Below are positions 26,552 to 35,808 of a DNA stretch of 51,160 nt, piece by piece. The number at the start of each line of letters is the position of its first letter. Positions within the stretch are counted from its first letter, which is position 1. Source of the stretch: Methanobrevibacter sp. (GTDB lineage Archaea > Methanobacteriota > Methanobacteria > Methanobacteriales > Methanobacteriaceae); assembly GCA_017473945.1 (NCBI GenBank), contig JAFUIW010000041.1:1-51160 (forward strand). Reading direction: 5' to 3'. The notes below the pieces were generated by a model. That model was not told where the DNA came from and did not search any database. It saw only the letters and a program-made list of their open reading frames with translations. Position numbers and translations under genes: made by a program.

Positions 26552-29197
26552 CTAGTAATATGTATCCAGTCTGCAGATTTCCTCATAAACCCTTTTTGAG
26601 TTGTTGCGGTCATTGTACTTAAAGAAATCGTCAACCCTTTTTTGGTAGACCTCATCCATCACGCAGCCTTTTTCTATTAACTTGATTACATGGCCTTTTA
26701 ACTCCTCATGAGTTTTTGCCACCGGTCCGAAACCGTCACGCTCATACTGGAAATAGGCCTCTTCGACATTGAAGTGATAGCTGTTGTCGAACTGATAGTA
26801 AATCAGCGGCTTTTTCATGTATGCAATGTCAAATGCTATTGATGAGTAATCCGTAATGATTAATGCCGCACGGTTGAAGGTTTCAGTGTAGTTTTCAAGA
26901 TTCATATCAAAGTTAACGTCAGGATGTCTTGTGAATGCATCGATGAACTTGTGGAGATTTCTATGAGGCTTGAACACCAATGTATAGCCGTTTTCACGTG
27001 CAAACTCAATCAGTTCATCATCCGTTAAAAGCTCGTTGAATATTTTATAGAAATTTGTCTTGACGAAATCTGACGGGGAAAGCTGGTCAAACTGGCGTCT
27101 CCATGACGGCATCAGCACAATTTCCTTTTTGTTATCATCTTCAAGCCTGTCAAATCTTGGAAAACCCAATGTCTTGATGATATCATGGGAATATCCGTAA
27201 TCGGGATTTTTGAATGATTCCCTTTCCGCATCTGAAACGCATGAAAGCAATGCAAGGGGCTTGTCGAATTCATTGAGCCACTCTGAAACGTTGTCCTTTG
27301 TAACCCCATGCTGGAGAAATACTGTCTTTGACCTTAAAATACCTGAAAGATACTCATAATTTCCCCAAAACGGATAGATAATCGTATTGTCCGGATGAGA
27401 GGTTATTATAAATTCGCTGAAAAGTGTAAAAAGCCTGTGCTTAATTGACCTGTAGGCGAGGACATTGCCTATCTTTTGGAGTTTTGCAAACTGCCCTGAT
27501 GACTTGCCGAATCCAAGCAGCCTTTTAATTTTTTGCATAGGGGAACTTGTCATATAGTCATATTCCTCCTGGAAAGACTTTTCAAGGACAAAATATGTTT
27601 TGGCATCTGTTTCAATTGAACTTACATATTTGAAAAGCTCCAAAGCATTGTCCCCGGCGGCATTCGGCAGGTCCATGAAAAGCCATATGCGCCTATTTCT
27701 TAAAAAAGGATATGAGACGATGGAAAGTGCTCTGATGAAGGCTCCTGTCACCCAACCCTGTGACCTGTCCCTAATCATTTGAACCAGTGTTTTCAATTCA
27801 AGTTTCAGGGCAGAAGGAACACTCTTATCTGCTATGATTATTTCATCACTGCCAGCAATTGCAATGTGTGATTTTGAAAGCTTGAATCTGGACACATCAT
27901 TAAGCCTTGAGGTCTGTGCATATTCAATTTTAAGGCTTGTGCTCTTGGTTTTAAATGATATCCTGGAGTCGGCCCTGAATGGCAGAGTAACCCGGAAGCA
28001 GTGATTGAATCCGTAATTGAAATTCAAAGAATAGTTGTCCCTTTGAGGATAGCGAATCGTTTGAGTGGGAACGTCCTCACCGTCGATTTCTGCTATGATT
28101 TCTGTATCTTTTGTGAAATTGGTAAGCATCCCATCGATTTTAACCTCATGGTCGTTGAGAAATGCGAAGTTATCTATGAAAAGTGCGTTCAGCTTGAAGT
28201 TGTCTGAAATATTTGTCTTGTCGTTTAGATAGTCCCATCCGTACCTCTTGATAAGGATTACATGTGCCTTGAGAGCTGCCGGGATTGACTTCTGGTCAAG
28301 GATGACCTTTTCATCAATCATTTTTAGAATTTCGATTAGCCTGTCGTAAAGTGTTTTTATCTCTTCTTCGCTGAGAAGCCCGTCGATTTTATCAATTTCA
28401 AAAATCCACTGCAGGTCATACATCAGCACGTGCTGGATGAAATCAGGCACCTCGCCTGTCTTTTCTCTTGCATAATCAATAAGATTGAGGAAGTATTCTT
28501 CAATCCTGGATGTGAAATATGACTTTGTTGAAGCTGATGAGGTTATGAGTGAATTTTGGGTTCCGTCCTTTCTATAGTAGTATCTTGGCTTTGAAAGAAA
28601 GCCTAAAAGAGGATTTTCCAAAAGCATCTGGTTTATCAAAAGCGCATCTTCAGAAACTCTCAGGTTTTCATTGAATGCATATTTCTTGAGCTTTTCATAT
28701 CTGAAAAACGCAGATGCACCTGAAAGCTGAATATGGTCAGGAGATGTGACTACATTGACAAGCTGGTTCTTTTCATATTTGAAGTTCAGGTTGTGGGGAC
28801 CTCTCTTGACACCGAAATAATGAATCGGAATGGATACGATATTCACTTCCCAGTACTTCTCTAAAAATCCATATGCCCTTTTGAATGCATCTTTTGACAT
28901 GTAGTCGTCACTGTCGAGGAAATTGACGTATTTTGCATCCACATGTTCCAGTCCACGGTTTCTTGAATATGCAGAACCCATGTTCTTGTCGTTGTTGATT
29001 AGCGTGATGTTTTCAGGATACCTTTCCTGATACCTTTCGAGAATATCCAGTGTGCCGTCGGTACTTTTGTCATTTACAAGAATCAGCTGGATGTTTTTCT
29101 TAAACCCAAATGATTGGTTGATGATTGAATCAATAGCCTGTGAAATATAGTTTCTTTTATTGTACACTGCCATTACAACCGCAATTTTAAACGGCAA
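26552..29197 (-). CDS. GT2 glycosyltransferase fused to TagF-like glycerophosphotransferase
   Basis: 881 residues. The N-terminal GT-A domain (about 1-230) has VVMAVYNKRNYISQAIDSI, VNDKSTDGT and the metal-binding FLDSDDYM. A helical and beta middle section follows. The C-terminal domain (about 510-880) matches CDP-glycerol:poly-glycerophosphate transferases: FLQHGVTKD, MPSWRR, FKPHRN, IITDYSSIAFD. It probably builds a phosphate-containing surface polymer like teichoic acid, on the inner face of the membrane. TTG 29197 is chosen because GGGGGA lies seven bases upstream; 24 in-frame codons further upstream have no site. TATA-like TTATATAA lies about 20 bases before that site, so it has its own promoter. 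Confidence 0.85.
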   Translation of the reverse strand: MPFKIAVVMAVYNKRNYISQAIDSIINQSFGFKKNIQLILVNDKSTDGTLDILERYQERYPENITLINNDKNMGSAYSRNRGLEHVDAKYVNFLDSDDYMSKDAFKRAYGFLEKYWEVNIVSIPIHYFGVKRGPHNLNFKYEKNQLVNVVTSPDHIQLSGASAFFRYEKLKKYAFNENLRVSEDALLINQMLLENPLLGFLSKPRYYYRKDGTQNSLITSSASTKSYFTSRIEEYFLNLIDYAREKTGEVPDFIQHVLMYDLQWIFEIDKIDGLLSEEEIKTLYDRLIEILKMIDEKVILDQKSIPAALKAHVILIKRYGWDYLNDKTNISDNFKLNALFIDNFAFLNDHEVKIDGMLTNFTKDTEIIAEIDGEDVPTQTIRYPQRDNYSLNFNYGFNHCFRVTLPFRADSRISFKTKSTSLKIEYAQTSRLNDVSRFKLSKSHIAIAGSDEIIIADKSVPSALKLELKTLVQMIRDRSQGWVTGAFIRALSIVSYPFLRNRRIWLFMDLPNAAGDNALELFKYVSSIETDAKTYFVLEKSFQEEYDYMTSSPMQKIKRLLGFGKSSGQFAKLQKIGNVLAYRSIKHRLFTLFSEFIITSHPDNTIIYPFWGNYEYLSGILRSKTVFLQHGVTKDNVSEWLNEFDKPLALLSCVSDAERESFKNPDYGYSHDIIKTLGFPRFDRLEDDNKKEIVLMPSWRRQFDQLSPSDFVKTNFYKIFNELLTDDELIEFARENGYTLVFKPHRNLHKFIDAFTRHPDVNFDMNLENYTETFNRAALIITDYSSIAFDIAYMKKPLIYYQFDNSYHFNVEEAYFQYERDGFGPVAKTHEELKGHVIKLIEKGCVMDEVYQKRVDDFFKYNDRNNSKRVYEEICRLDTYY

Positions 29198-29320
29198 AAT
29201 TATTTCCCCCTTGAAATTATATAAGTTGAGCATATTATTTAAACAATATGGAAAACATAATTTGCACACAAGAAAAACAATATTAATAATATTATAATGA
29301 CGGCTTAGAAATTGCTCATC

Positions 29321-30088
29321 TTAATCATCAAGACATTTTAAGCACTTAAGCAATTCATCCATATTTTCTATCGGCCTTGACAGGTCGATATCCAAATAGC
29401 ATTTTCTGCCCCTGCTGAAACTGGAAGATAAAATAAGCTGATTTCCAAAAGCCTCATATCCATCAACTACTGTATGGCCAACCACCATGACATTCGATTC
29501 AATTAACTTAAGAAAATATGAAACATCTTCCTCATTATAATCCTTTTCCGGCCTTGCCCATAGAACTGAAAAAACGAATTCATTGTAATAGTCGTCATCC
29601 TCAACTATGAACTCAAAATCTTCATAGTTTTCGATTTCGCGGGAGGGTCCCGTATGAGATATGAATATTCCGTTTTCTGTTTTGACAAACAACGGAATTG
29701 CCTTGAAAAAATTGATGTAGTTTGAAAGATAGGGTTCAAGGGAACTTTTCTTTTCCACAATGAGATTTTCAAAATCCTTTTTCTGGTTGACAGTGCCTCT
29801 GAAGAGATTTGCATTTGCAATATGGCTCCATTCATGATTGCCCAATATAGGGTGAAAATTGTCATGCATTTTGAATTTATCGATTATATCGTCCAGTATT
29901 TCAACTGAACAGTCCTCTTTATATATGCTGTGAATAAAATCCCCATCTATGACAATATGGCAGTCAGAGTCACCCGAATCCCATTTTTCAAGATATTTCC
30001 TATAGTCTTCCAGATTGCCGTGAAGGTCTGTAAAAACTAAAAGCCTTCCTCTTGACGGAAGCTCTGTCAGTCGAGTATTGTCATCCAT
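29321..30088 (-). CDS. PPP-type metallophosphatase, likely partner of the kinase
   Basis: About 255 residues with the PPP metal motifs in order: TDLHGN, DGDFIH, GNHEW, SHTGPS and GHTVVDG. The usual GDxVDRG is reduced to GDFIH, while the other ligands are kept. Such enzymes remove phosphate from Ser/Thr or act on nucleotides such as Ap4A. Position at the end of an operon with a Ser/Thr kinase favours protein dephosphorylation. ATG 30088 is preferred over a TTG at 30139, which would run into the previous gene; neither has a strong site. The gap to the previous stop is 34 bases. Confidence 0.8.
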   Translation of the reverse strand: MDDNTRLTELPSRGRLLVFTDLHGNLEDYRKYLEKWDSGDSDCHIVIDGDFIHSIYKEDCSVEILDDIIDKFKMHDNFHPILGNHEWSHIANANLFRGTVNQKKDFENLIVEKKSSLEPYLSNYINFFKAIPLFVKTENGIFISHTGPSREIENYEDFEFIVEDDDYYNEFVFSVLWARPEKDYNEEDVSYFLKLIESNVMVVGHTVVDGYEAFGNQLILSSSFSRGRKCYLDIDLSRPIENMDELLKCLKCLDD

Positions 30089-30122
30089 AAAAAACACTTT
30101 AAAAAAAATAATATAATATCTG

Positions 30123-30992
30123 TTATGATTTGACCTCAATAACAGATATTGCCCTAACTTTCATGTTGTTTTCATTCAATTGATTGAATATTGTCTGTTT
30201 TTGTGTAGTGAAATTGCCTGAATTACCTATGTAGAACGAATTCGGCACTACACTGGACGTTATGTTTTTGACCTGACCGCCGGAGGTCATGTTTGACTTG
30301 GCATTGCTCAGCGCAGCATCATATGCCTGTAAAACTGCCTTATCAGCGGCCTCTTTTGACAGAGACAATGTTATCGTGTCGACATATGCATCATAACCGT
30401 CCAGCTCATAGAGCACATTATAGATTGCACTGACGTCACCTGTAACATTGACACTGCTGCCGCTTGAGTTTATCTCAAGGTTCGCCACATTCGAATCAAT
30501 ATATCCTAAGCTATCCATTAAAGCCTGCGCATTTCCGTTGACATTGATGCTGAGAGTTATCAAATCAGCATTTGCCATGGCAGTTCCTTCAAACTGACTG
30601 GAAGTGGCTGTGGAGGACAATCCTACAGACACAACGGCGATTATTCCAACAATCACAATCAAAGCAGCAATAATCGAGTATACCTTCAGTTTGTTGAAGC
30701 TGAAATATGTTTTCAATTTTGAATCCTTCAGTTCCAGACATTTGTCAAGCCCCATTTTGGCCTCTGCATTGTTTGCATCCTGCTCCAATGCCTGATTGAA
30801 ATATATTTGAGCGCTTTCAAAATCCTGCATTTGAGCATAGATTTTACCCAAAAGATTTAAAGCTTCAATGGAAAATTGGGAATGAATCAATGGAGACAAT
30901 AAGTTTATTGCCTCATTGTAATTACCTTCACTGGCCAATTTTCGCGCTATTTCAAAGGTAATCCTGTCATTTGCTTCATTATTTTCATCCAT
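30123..30992 (-). CDS. TPR membrane protein with external domain
   Basis: About 289 residues. Two or three TPR units (about 10-95; EALNLLGKIYAQMQDFESAQIYFNQAL) lie in the cytoplasm, then one membrane helix (about 108-132), then an outer domain rich in Asn, Ser and Thr with repeated alpha/beta strands (ITLSINVNGNAQALMDSL; DTITLSLSKEAADKAVL), faintly reminiscent of SIMPL-type domains. ATG 30992 follows GGGGT. It comes 29 bases after the Hsp70 gene and may dock the chaperone set to the membrane; that role is inferred. Confidence 0.7.
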   Translation of the reverse strand: MDENNEANDRITFEIARKLASEGNYNEAINLLSPLIHSQFSIEALNLLGKIYAQMQDFESAQIYFNQALEQDANNAEAKMGLDKCLELKDSKLKTYFSFNKLKVYSIIAALIVIVGIIAVVSVGLSSTATSSQFEGTAMANADLITLSINVNGNAQALMDSLGYIDSNVANLEINSSGSSVNVTGDVSAIYNVLYELDGYDAYVDTITLSLSKEAADKAVLQAYDAALSNAKSNMTSGGQVKNITSSVVPNSFYIGNSGNFTTQKQTIFNQLNENNMKVRAISVIEVKS

Positions 30993-31021
30993 CTTATACC
31001 CCACAATTTAAAAATCATGCT

Positions 31022-33559
31022 TTACCTTTTTACACCCCAGTCTGCAGGACCTGACGGTGCTGATCCGCCTGCTGAAGTTGAACCGGAGCCCATAGATGCT
31101 GTTGGGTCCTGTTTAAGTATCTTGACCAGTTGACCAAGGATTCTTTTAAGTTCCTGAATGTCCCCTCTGTTCAATGCATCATTTCCCTGAGAAATCAGAT
31201 TGTCTGCGGCTGCCTGATCAATGAATTCCCCGGTAGCGGCCAATTCCAAAAATCCAAAGGTGACAACTTCAAGTTCGTGCAGCTGCATGAAAATGAATTG
31301 CAGTTTCTCTTTAACATCAATGAGGAGTTTTTCGTTTTTGTTTTCAACTGCACTATGATACCTTTCCCTGACCTGTTCAAACAGCCTTTGGATTTGAGGT
31401 TCTGCCTGATGGATTTTTTCCTCAACACCCTGCATCAATGTGTCTGTTTCACCCTTAATGTCATCCCAACTGGACAGCTTATCTCCAATTGCATCTATAC
31501 GGTCCAGAATGTCTGTTAAATCGTTGATTCTTTTGCTTGCCTTATCCAATGCATCAACATCAGTTTCACTTGTTATAAGGAAGTTTTCAATGTTATCTAT
31601 GATTTTTTCATCTTCAATTTGATTGAAGAAGTTTGTAATCTGAGGATTGTTTATGGTTGCGTATTTTACCAGATACTCGTTGTAGCGTTCCTTTTGAGCG
31701 CGGAATTTTTCTTCAAGATCGTCCTTGGAGAAATTGGATTTTTTAATGACGAATCCTCCTTCAATCTCCTTGTCCAAAAATCCGATGTATACTGTACCTT
31801 CCACATTCATTGATTCATCGATGTTTACGGTCAGCTCGATTTCTGAGTCTTCAGGAAGGTCCCTGTCGATGTCTGCACCTGTGATTGTCAATGACCCCAC
31901 TAAGGTGTTCCTGTCCGCCTTCATTTTGTTTCCCTGATAAAGAGGCATGTCAACTTTTTCTGAAGCGTTGCCCCTGTGAACATAATTTGAAGTAGTATAT
32001 GTTCTTTCAAGACCTTCCAGCGGCAAAGGAGTTCCTTTTTTGGCAAGGATATCCAATTCATTTCCATAAAGTCCCAATCCGATTGTATGTGAAAGTATGT
32101 GCTGGCTAGGTGGAATGTCAATTTTATACTTGATTGTATTTACAGCATTAGGGGCAAGGGTTGCCATACCTCCTGAAGGTTCATATACCTTGATTTCAAA
32201 GACATTATAGTCATCTTCATCTTCTGCGAACAGTGAAGTTCTGAACATTCCATTGGCCCCGATTGGAACTTTACCTGATGAATATCCAGTCTTGTTGTTG
32301 ACGAATTCTATGGAATATCCGTCAGTTGAACCGTCGGGATTTATGAGTTTTCCATTGACCGTAAATTCATCGTCATCTCCTATAGTATTGTACATTACAT
32401 CAACGCTTACGAATCCTGAGGTTATAGGAGTGTTTTCAACATAGGTTTTTGTACTTGCATATATTGCGGCTCCCCTTGCAACCACTGTTGTAGGGTCAAT
32501 TGAGTATTCGAGAGGAATGTGGAATTCCTCTTCCAGCCTTTGGTGAATGTAAGGGCTTAATGTGGATCCTCCAACAAGGATGATTTTGGTTACATCTGAA
32601 ACATTGAGGTTGACTTCCTCCAATGCTGTGCGGCAGTGGTTGATTGTACGGTCAACATACGGTTTCATTACATCTGCAAGTTCCTGGCGAGTCATTTCAT
32701 ATTCAAAATCAAAGAAATCCCCATCGCTTGAAAGAACCAGATTTTCCACATCAATTTCTGCAGTGTCAAAATTGGACAAATCCACTTTTGCATTTTCAGC
32801 CGCCTTTTTCAATTTGGCGAATGCCTTAATATATTTCGGAGTGTCACGGTTGAAGTCTGAAAGTCCAGTTTCTTCAACGACAGCCGGAACGAATATCTTA
32901 TCAACAATGTCCCAGTCTATGAGTTTTCCTCCAAGATATGCATCACCCTGGTTGTTGATGTTTACTATTTCCTCTTGGTTCTTTTTCATGATGGATACAT
33001 CAAATGTACCTCCACCCAAATCGTAAATCAGCCATACTTCATTATCTCCGGAAGTGTTTCCAAATCCATATGCCATTGCAGCCGCAGTAGGTTCCTGCAA
33101 TAGAAGTACCTTTTCAAATCCTGCAAGTTTAGCAGCTTCTGTTGTGGCTTTTGTTTGAGGAGTTGTGAAATCCGCAGGCACAGTGATGACCGCCGCCTTC
33201 AAGTCCTTCTGATGTTTTTCCATTACGGTTTGCCTCAGGTTTTTAAGAATTTCGGCAGACAGCTCCACAGGAGTCATCTGTTTTCCAGTAGCATCAAAAG
33301 TGTAAACATGATCTGACCCCATTTTCAGCTTGAATTCAGCTGCACCATTATTAGGATCAGTTGCAATTTTATTTTTTGCCTTGTCTCCAACAAATACTGT
33401 TCCGTTCTTTTTGACATACACTGCGGAACTTACAAAATTCTTGTTGTCAAGAGTATTTGGAATAACCATGGTTCCGTTACCGTCAACCTTAGCAATGGAA
33501 CTTGTTGTTGTACCCAAATCTATACCATAATCTATTGTACCTGTATTTTCTTCAGCCAT
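31022..33559 (-). CDS. Divergent Hsp70 (DnaK-like) with inserted domain
   Basis: 845 residues, far longer than housekeeping DnaK (about 610). The nucleotide-binding domain is intact: IDLGTTTSSIA, EPTAAAMAYGF, YDLGGGTFDVSI and ILVGGSTLSPYI. A beta-rich insert of roughly 110 residues (about 390-490) separates it from the substrate-binding part (HTIGLGLYGNELDIL onward), which is followed by a long helical lid. The C-terminus is Gly/Ser-rich and lacks a DnaK-type tail. AGGTGATTAA precedes ATG 33559. It lies 12 bases after a GrpE-like gene in an operon with a J-like protein, kinase and AAA+ protein, so it is probably dedicated to that system. Confidence 0.9.
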   Translation of the reverse strand: MAEENTGTIDYGIDLGTTTSSIAKVDGNGTMVIPNTLDNKNFVSSAVYVKKNGTVFVGDKAKNKIATDPNNGAAEFKLKMGSDHVYTFDATGKQMTPVELSAEILKNLRQTVMEKHQKDLKAAVITVPADFTTPQTKATTEAAKLAGFEKVLLLQEPTAAAMAYGFGNTSGDNEVWLIYDLGGGTFDVSIMKKNQEEIVNINNQGDAYLGGKLIDWDIVDKIFVPAVVEETGLSDFNRDTPKYIKAFAKLKKAAENAKVDLSNFDTAEIDVENLVLSSDGDFFDFEYEMTRQELADVMKPYVDRTINHCRTALEEVNLNVSDVTKIILVGGSTLSPYIHQRLEEEFHIPLEYSIDPTTVVARGAAIYASTKTYVENTPITSGFVSVDVMYNTIGDDDEFTVNGKLINPDGSTDGYSIEFVNNKTGYSSGKVPIGANGMFRTSLFAEDEDDYNVFEIKVYEPSGGMATLAPNAVNTIKYKIDIPPSQHILSHTIGLGLYGNELDILAKKGTPLPLEGLERTYTTSNYVHRGNASEKVDMPLYQGNKMKADRNTLVGSLTITGADIDRDLPEDSEIELTVNIDESMNVEGTVYIGFLDKEIEGGFVIKKSNFSKDDLEEKFRAQKERYNEYLVKYATINNPQITNFFNQIEDEKIIDNIENFLITSETDVDALDKASKRINDLTDILDRIDAIGDKLSSWDDIKGETDTLMQGVEEKIHQAEPQIQRLFEQVRERYHSAVENKNEKLLIDVKEKLQFIFMQLHELEVVTFGFLELAATGEFIDQAAADNLISQGNDALNRGDIQELKRILGQLVKILKQDPTASMGSGSTSAGGSAPSGPADWGVKR

Positions 33560-33571
33560 TTAATCACCTAT

Positions 33572-34117
33572 TCAGTTATCCTTTTTTGGAGGTGTAGCGA
33601 CAACCACTTCACCATTTAAAATCAATTGTCCATCATAATATATTGACGGCTTGATTGTTTCTGTAATTATACTTTCAGTTACGTTTTCATCGGTTTCAAA
33701 CACCAGAACCTTCAGGGCCATGCCTTCATTGTATTTGGCATGAGTATGGTCCTTGATTTGAAATCCGTTTTCTTCAAATGCATTTAAAATTGATTTTGTC
33801 TGTTTGCCTGCAAATTTGACAGGCCTTAAGGAATCCTTGAGGTTTTTGATGATATATTTGGATTCAGCATCATCAAACTCATCGTTTTCCTTAACCAGAC
33901 TTTCAACCCTCTTCAAATTGTTGTTGGAATTGTATGTTTCAGCACGATTGTTTACCCTCCATATTCTGAAAATTACATCCTTGAGCATGTCAACATCAAC
34001 AGCGGACGTACTTTCTTCCTCCTGATTCAACAGATTCAATATGGACTGGTAATCCCAATCGGAAGAGTCTATTCTGAACTCCTCGGGAAACTTTTCCTGT
34101 CGATTTTTAAAAAACAT
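33572..34117 (-). CDS. GrpE-like protein, possible nucleotide exchange factor
   Basis: 181 residues. A helical N-terminal two-thirds is followed by a small beta domain ending GQLILNGEVVVATPPK, which resembles the GY.LNGRVIRPA.V end of GrpE. Overall similarity is weak. Support comes mainly from its place between a J-like gene and an Hsp70 gene, 14 and 12 bases away. If right, it would release ADP from the adjacent Hsp70. Alternative: an unrelated adaptor. Confidence 0.5.
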   Translation of the reverse strand: MFFKNRQEKFPEEFRIDSSDWDYQSILNLLNQEEESTSAVDVDMLKDVIFRIWRVNNRAETYNSNNNLKRVESLVKENDEFDDAESKYIIKNLKDSLRPVKFAGKQTKSILNAFEENGFQIKDHTHAKYNEGMALKVLVFETDENVTESIITETIKPSIYYDGQLILNGEVVVATPPKKDN

Positions 34118-34131
34118 TTACAACACCGCTT

Positions 34132-35796
34132 CTAAATCCATCCCATGAAATATGCTGCACCTGCAATTATTGCGGCTATGATGACAATCCATATTATGCA
34201 ACCCAAAGCAACTGATGAGCCTCCACCCGAACCTCCGCCTGAGCCACTGCTTCCTTGGGATGAAGCCTTCATGAGTTTTTCCAACTGCTCGATTTGTTCA
34301 GGAGTCAATTGAGCCATTTCTTCCATTTTTTCTAATGTTTCAATATCGCCTTTGACCTTTTCCTTGGTTTCACTTTCAACAGCATAGTTTTTAGCGGTGT
34401 TCAACAATCCTAGAAGGTCAGACTTGTTTGACTTCAACCTATCCAAATCATTGCCGTAACTATTGATTGTTGATACTACAAATGCATCCAATGTCATTGC
34501 AAAGAAATCAGCGAAATTGTCATAGTTTTGAGGATTTACGCTTCCCAAATCACGTTTGACCTCATCAGCATATGATTTTGCTGAGCGTATTGTCTGATTG
34601 TCAAGATTTCCGGCAAAGTCATTAATCTTGTCGTGAACCTTCTTGTCATCAAGCTGTGATATGATTGACTTGAGTGAATTGAGATTATCCTCGACATTTT
34701 CCTTTACGTCCACAGCATATGCCAAATCCACAATTCTTTTGAAAAGCCTTTCCATCCTGTTGAAATCAAATGATGTTATTTTGGAGATGTCTCCCTCGCC
34801 GACATCCTCGAATATGTTTTCAAATATTCCGGCAAGCTTATTCTTGACGGAATTTGCAATCTTGTCACACAATGACTGATATTGGAAATTGCCTGAGAAA
34901 TGATTTTTAAGATATGTCAAATCAGTTTCTATGCTGTCCAGGAATCGTTCTACCTTTGAAAGATCGCTTTCAGTTTTATATGTGCCGTTTTCAAATTCCT
35001 CGAACTTGTCATTTACAGAATCGTAAAGAGTATTGAAAATCGGCTGCAATGCTGTTTCCTTGGTTAAATCATCAAATCCTGAATTGTCGACCAGAAGAAG
35101 ATGTTTTCCAAACTTGGGATTATTTCCAGCCTTAAGATAATTAGCAGCTATTGAAACGTTGATTGAGAGAATTGCCACTGCCAACTGGCTGAAAATTTCC
35201 TCAACATAATCCTGCCTCATTGTAGGGTCATCCAATTGCTGAACCCTTTCTGCTGCAAGATTCTTGAAATCATTATTGGAAAGAGTAATCCTCCACTGGT
35301 TAAGGGCTTCTCTCCAGTTGCTCTCATTATTATCACCACGGTCGGTCGAATCATTGAACTCCTCCTTGTCTATAGCAAGGACATGATTGTAGACCGCCAG
35401 ATTGTGAGAAGCGTTGGCAGCACCTGATGACTCCCAAAGTGACACGGCCTCATCGACATTTCCCCTCTTCAGTGCCTTGATTGTAGGGTCTCTCTTGTTT
35501 GCCAAATCTTCCGGCCAGAACCAGAACAGCTCATCGATGAATCTTGTTCTAGGCTGGTTTAACCTGTTTTTCGCATTTTGATAATCTATGTAATTAGGTT
35601 TAGGAGTTATCGGAAATGGGAGATTGCTGTAAACATCCAAGCTGTCCTTCGGACCAAACCCTCCAAGCTGCCTTACTGATTCCACATTATCAAATTCGTT
35701 TTTTACTTTTCGTTGCGAAGCGTTTATAGGAAGGTTGAAAATCCTAAAACCATTATGCAAATATATATCTTCGTTTATTTCGTTGGACAAATCCAT
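34132..35796 (-). CDS. Tail-anchored J-like protein without HPD
   Basis: 554 residues. The N-terminus (about 12-95) resembles a degenerate J-domain region: NGFRIFNLPINASQRKVKNEFD, then NAKNRLNQPRTRFIDELFWFW. The His-Pro-Asp loop that triggers Hsp70 ATPase is absent. A long helical body follows, then a Gly/Ser linker (about 515-528) and one C-terminal membrane helix (VALGCIIWIVIIAAIIAGAA), so the body faces the cytoplasm. AGGAG precedes ATG 35796. It is 12 bases after the kinase gene. It could hold the Hsp70 at the membrane; the J assignment is moderate. Confidence 0.6.
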   Translation of the reverse strand: MDLSNEINEDIYLHNGFRIFNLPINASQRKVKNEFDNVESVRQLGGFGPKDSLDVYSNLPFPITPKPNYIDYQNAKNRLNQPRTRFIDELFWFWPEDLANKRDPTIKALKRGNVDEAVSLWESSGAANASHNLAVYNHVLAIDKEEFNDSTDRGDNNESNWREALNQWRITLSNNDFKNLAAERVQQLDDPTMRQDYVEEIFSQLAVAILSINVSIAANYLKAGNNPKFGKHLLLVDNSGFDDLTKETALQPIFNTLYDSVNDKFEEFENGTYKTESDLSKVERFLDSIETDLTYLKNHFSGNFQYQSLCDKIANSVKNKLAGIFENIFEDVGEGDISKITSFDFNRMERLFKRIVDLAYAVDVKENVEDNLNSLKSIISQLDDKKVHDKINDFAGNLDNQTIRSAKSYADEVKRDLGSVNPQNYDNFADFFAMTLDAFVVSTINSYGNDLDRLKSNKSDLLGLLNTAKNYAVESETKEKVKGDIETLEKMEEMAQLTPEQIEQLEKLMKASSQGSSGSGGGSGGGSSVALGCIIWIVIIAAIIAGAAYFMGWI

Positions 35797-35808
35797 TCGT
35801 ATCTACTC

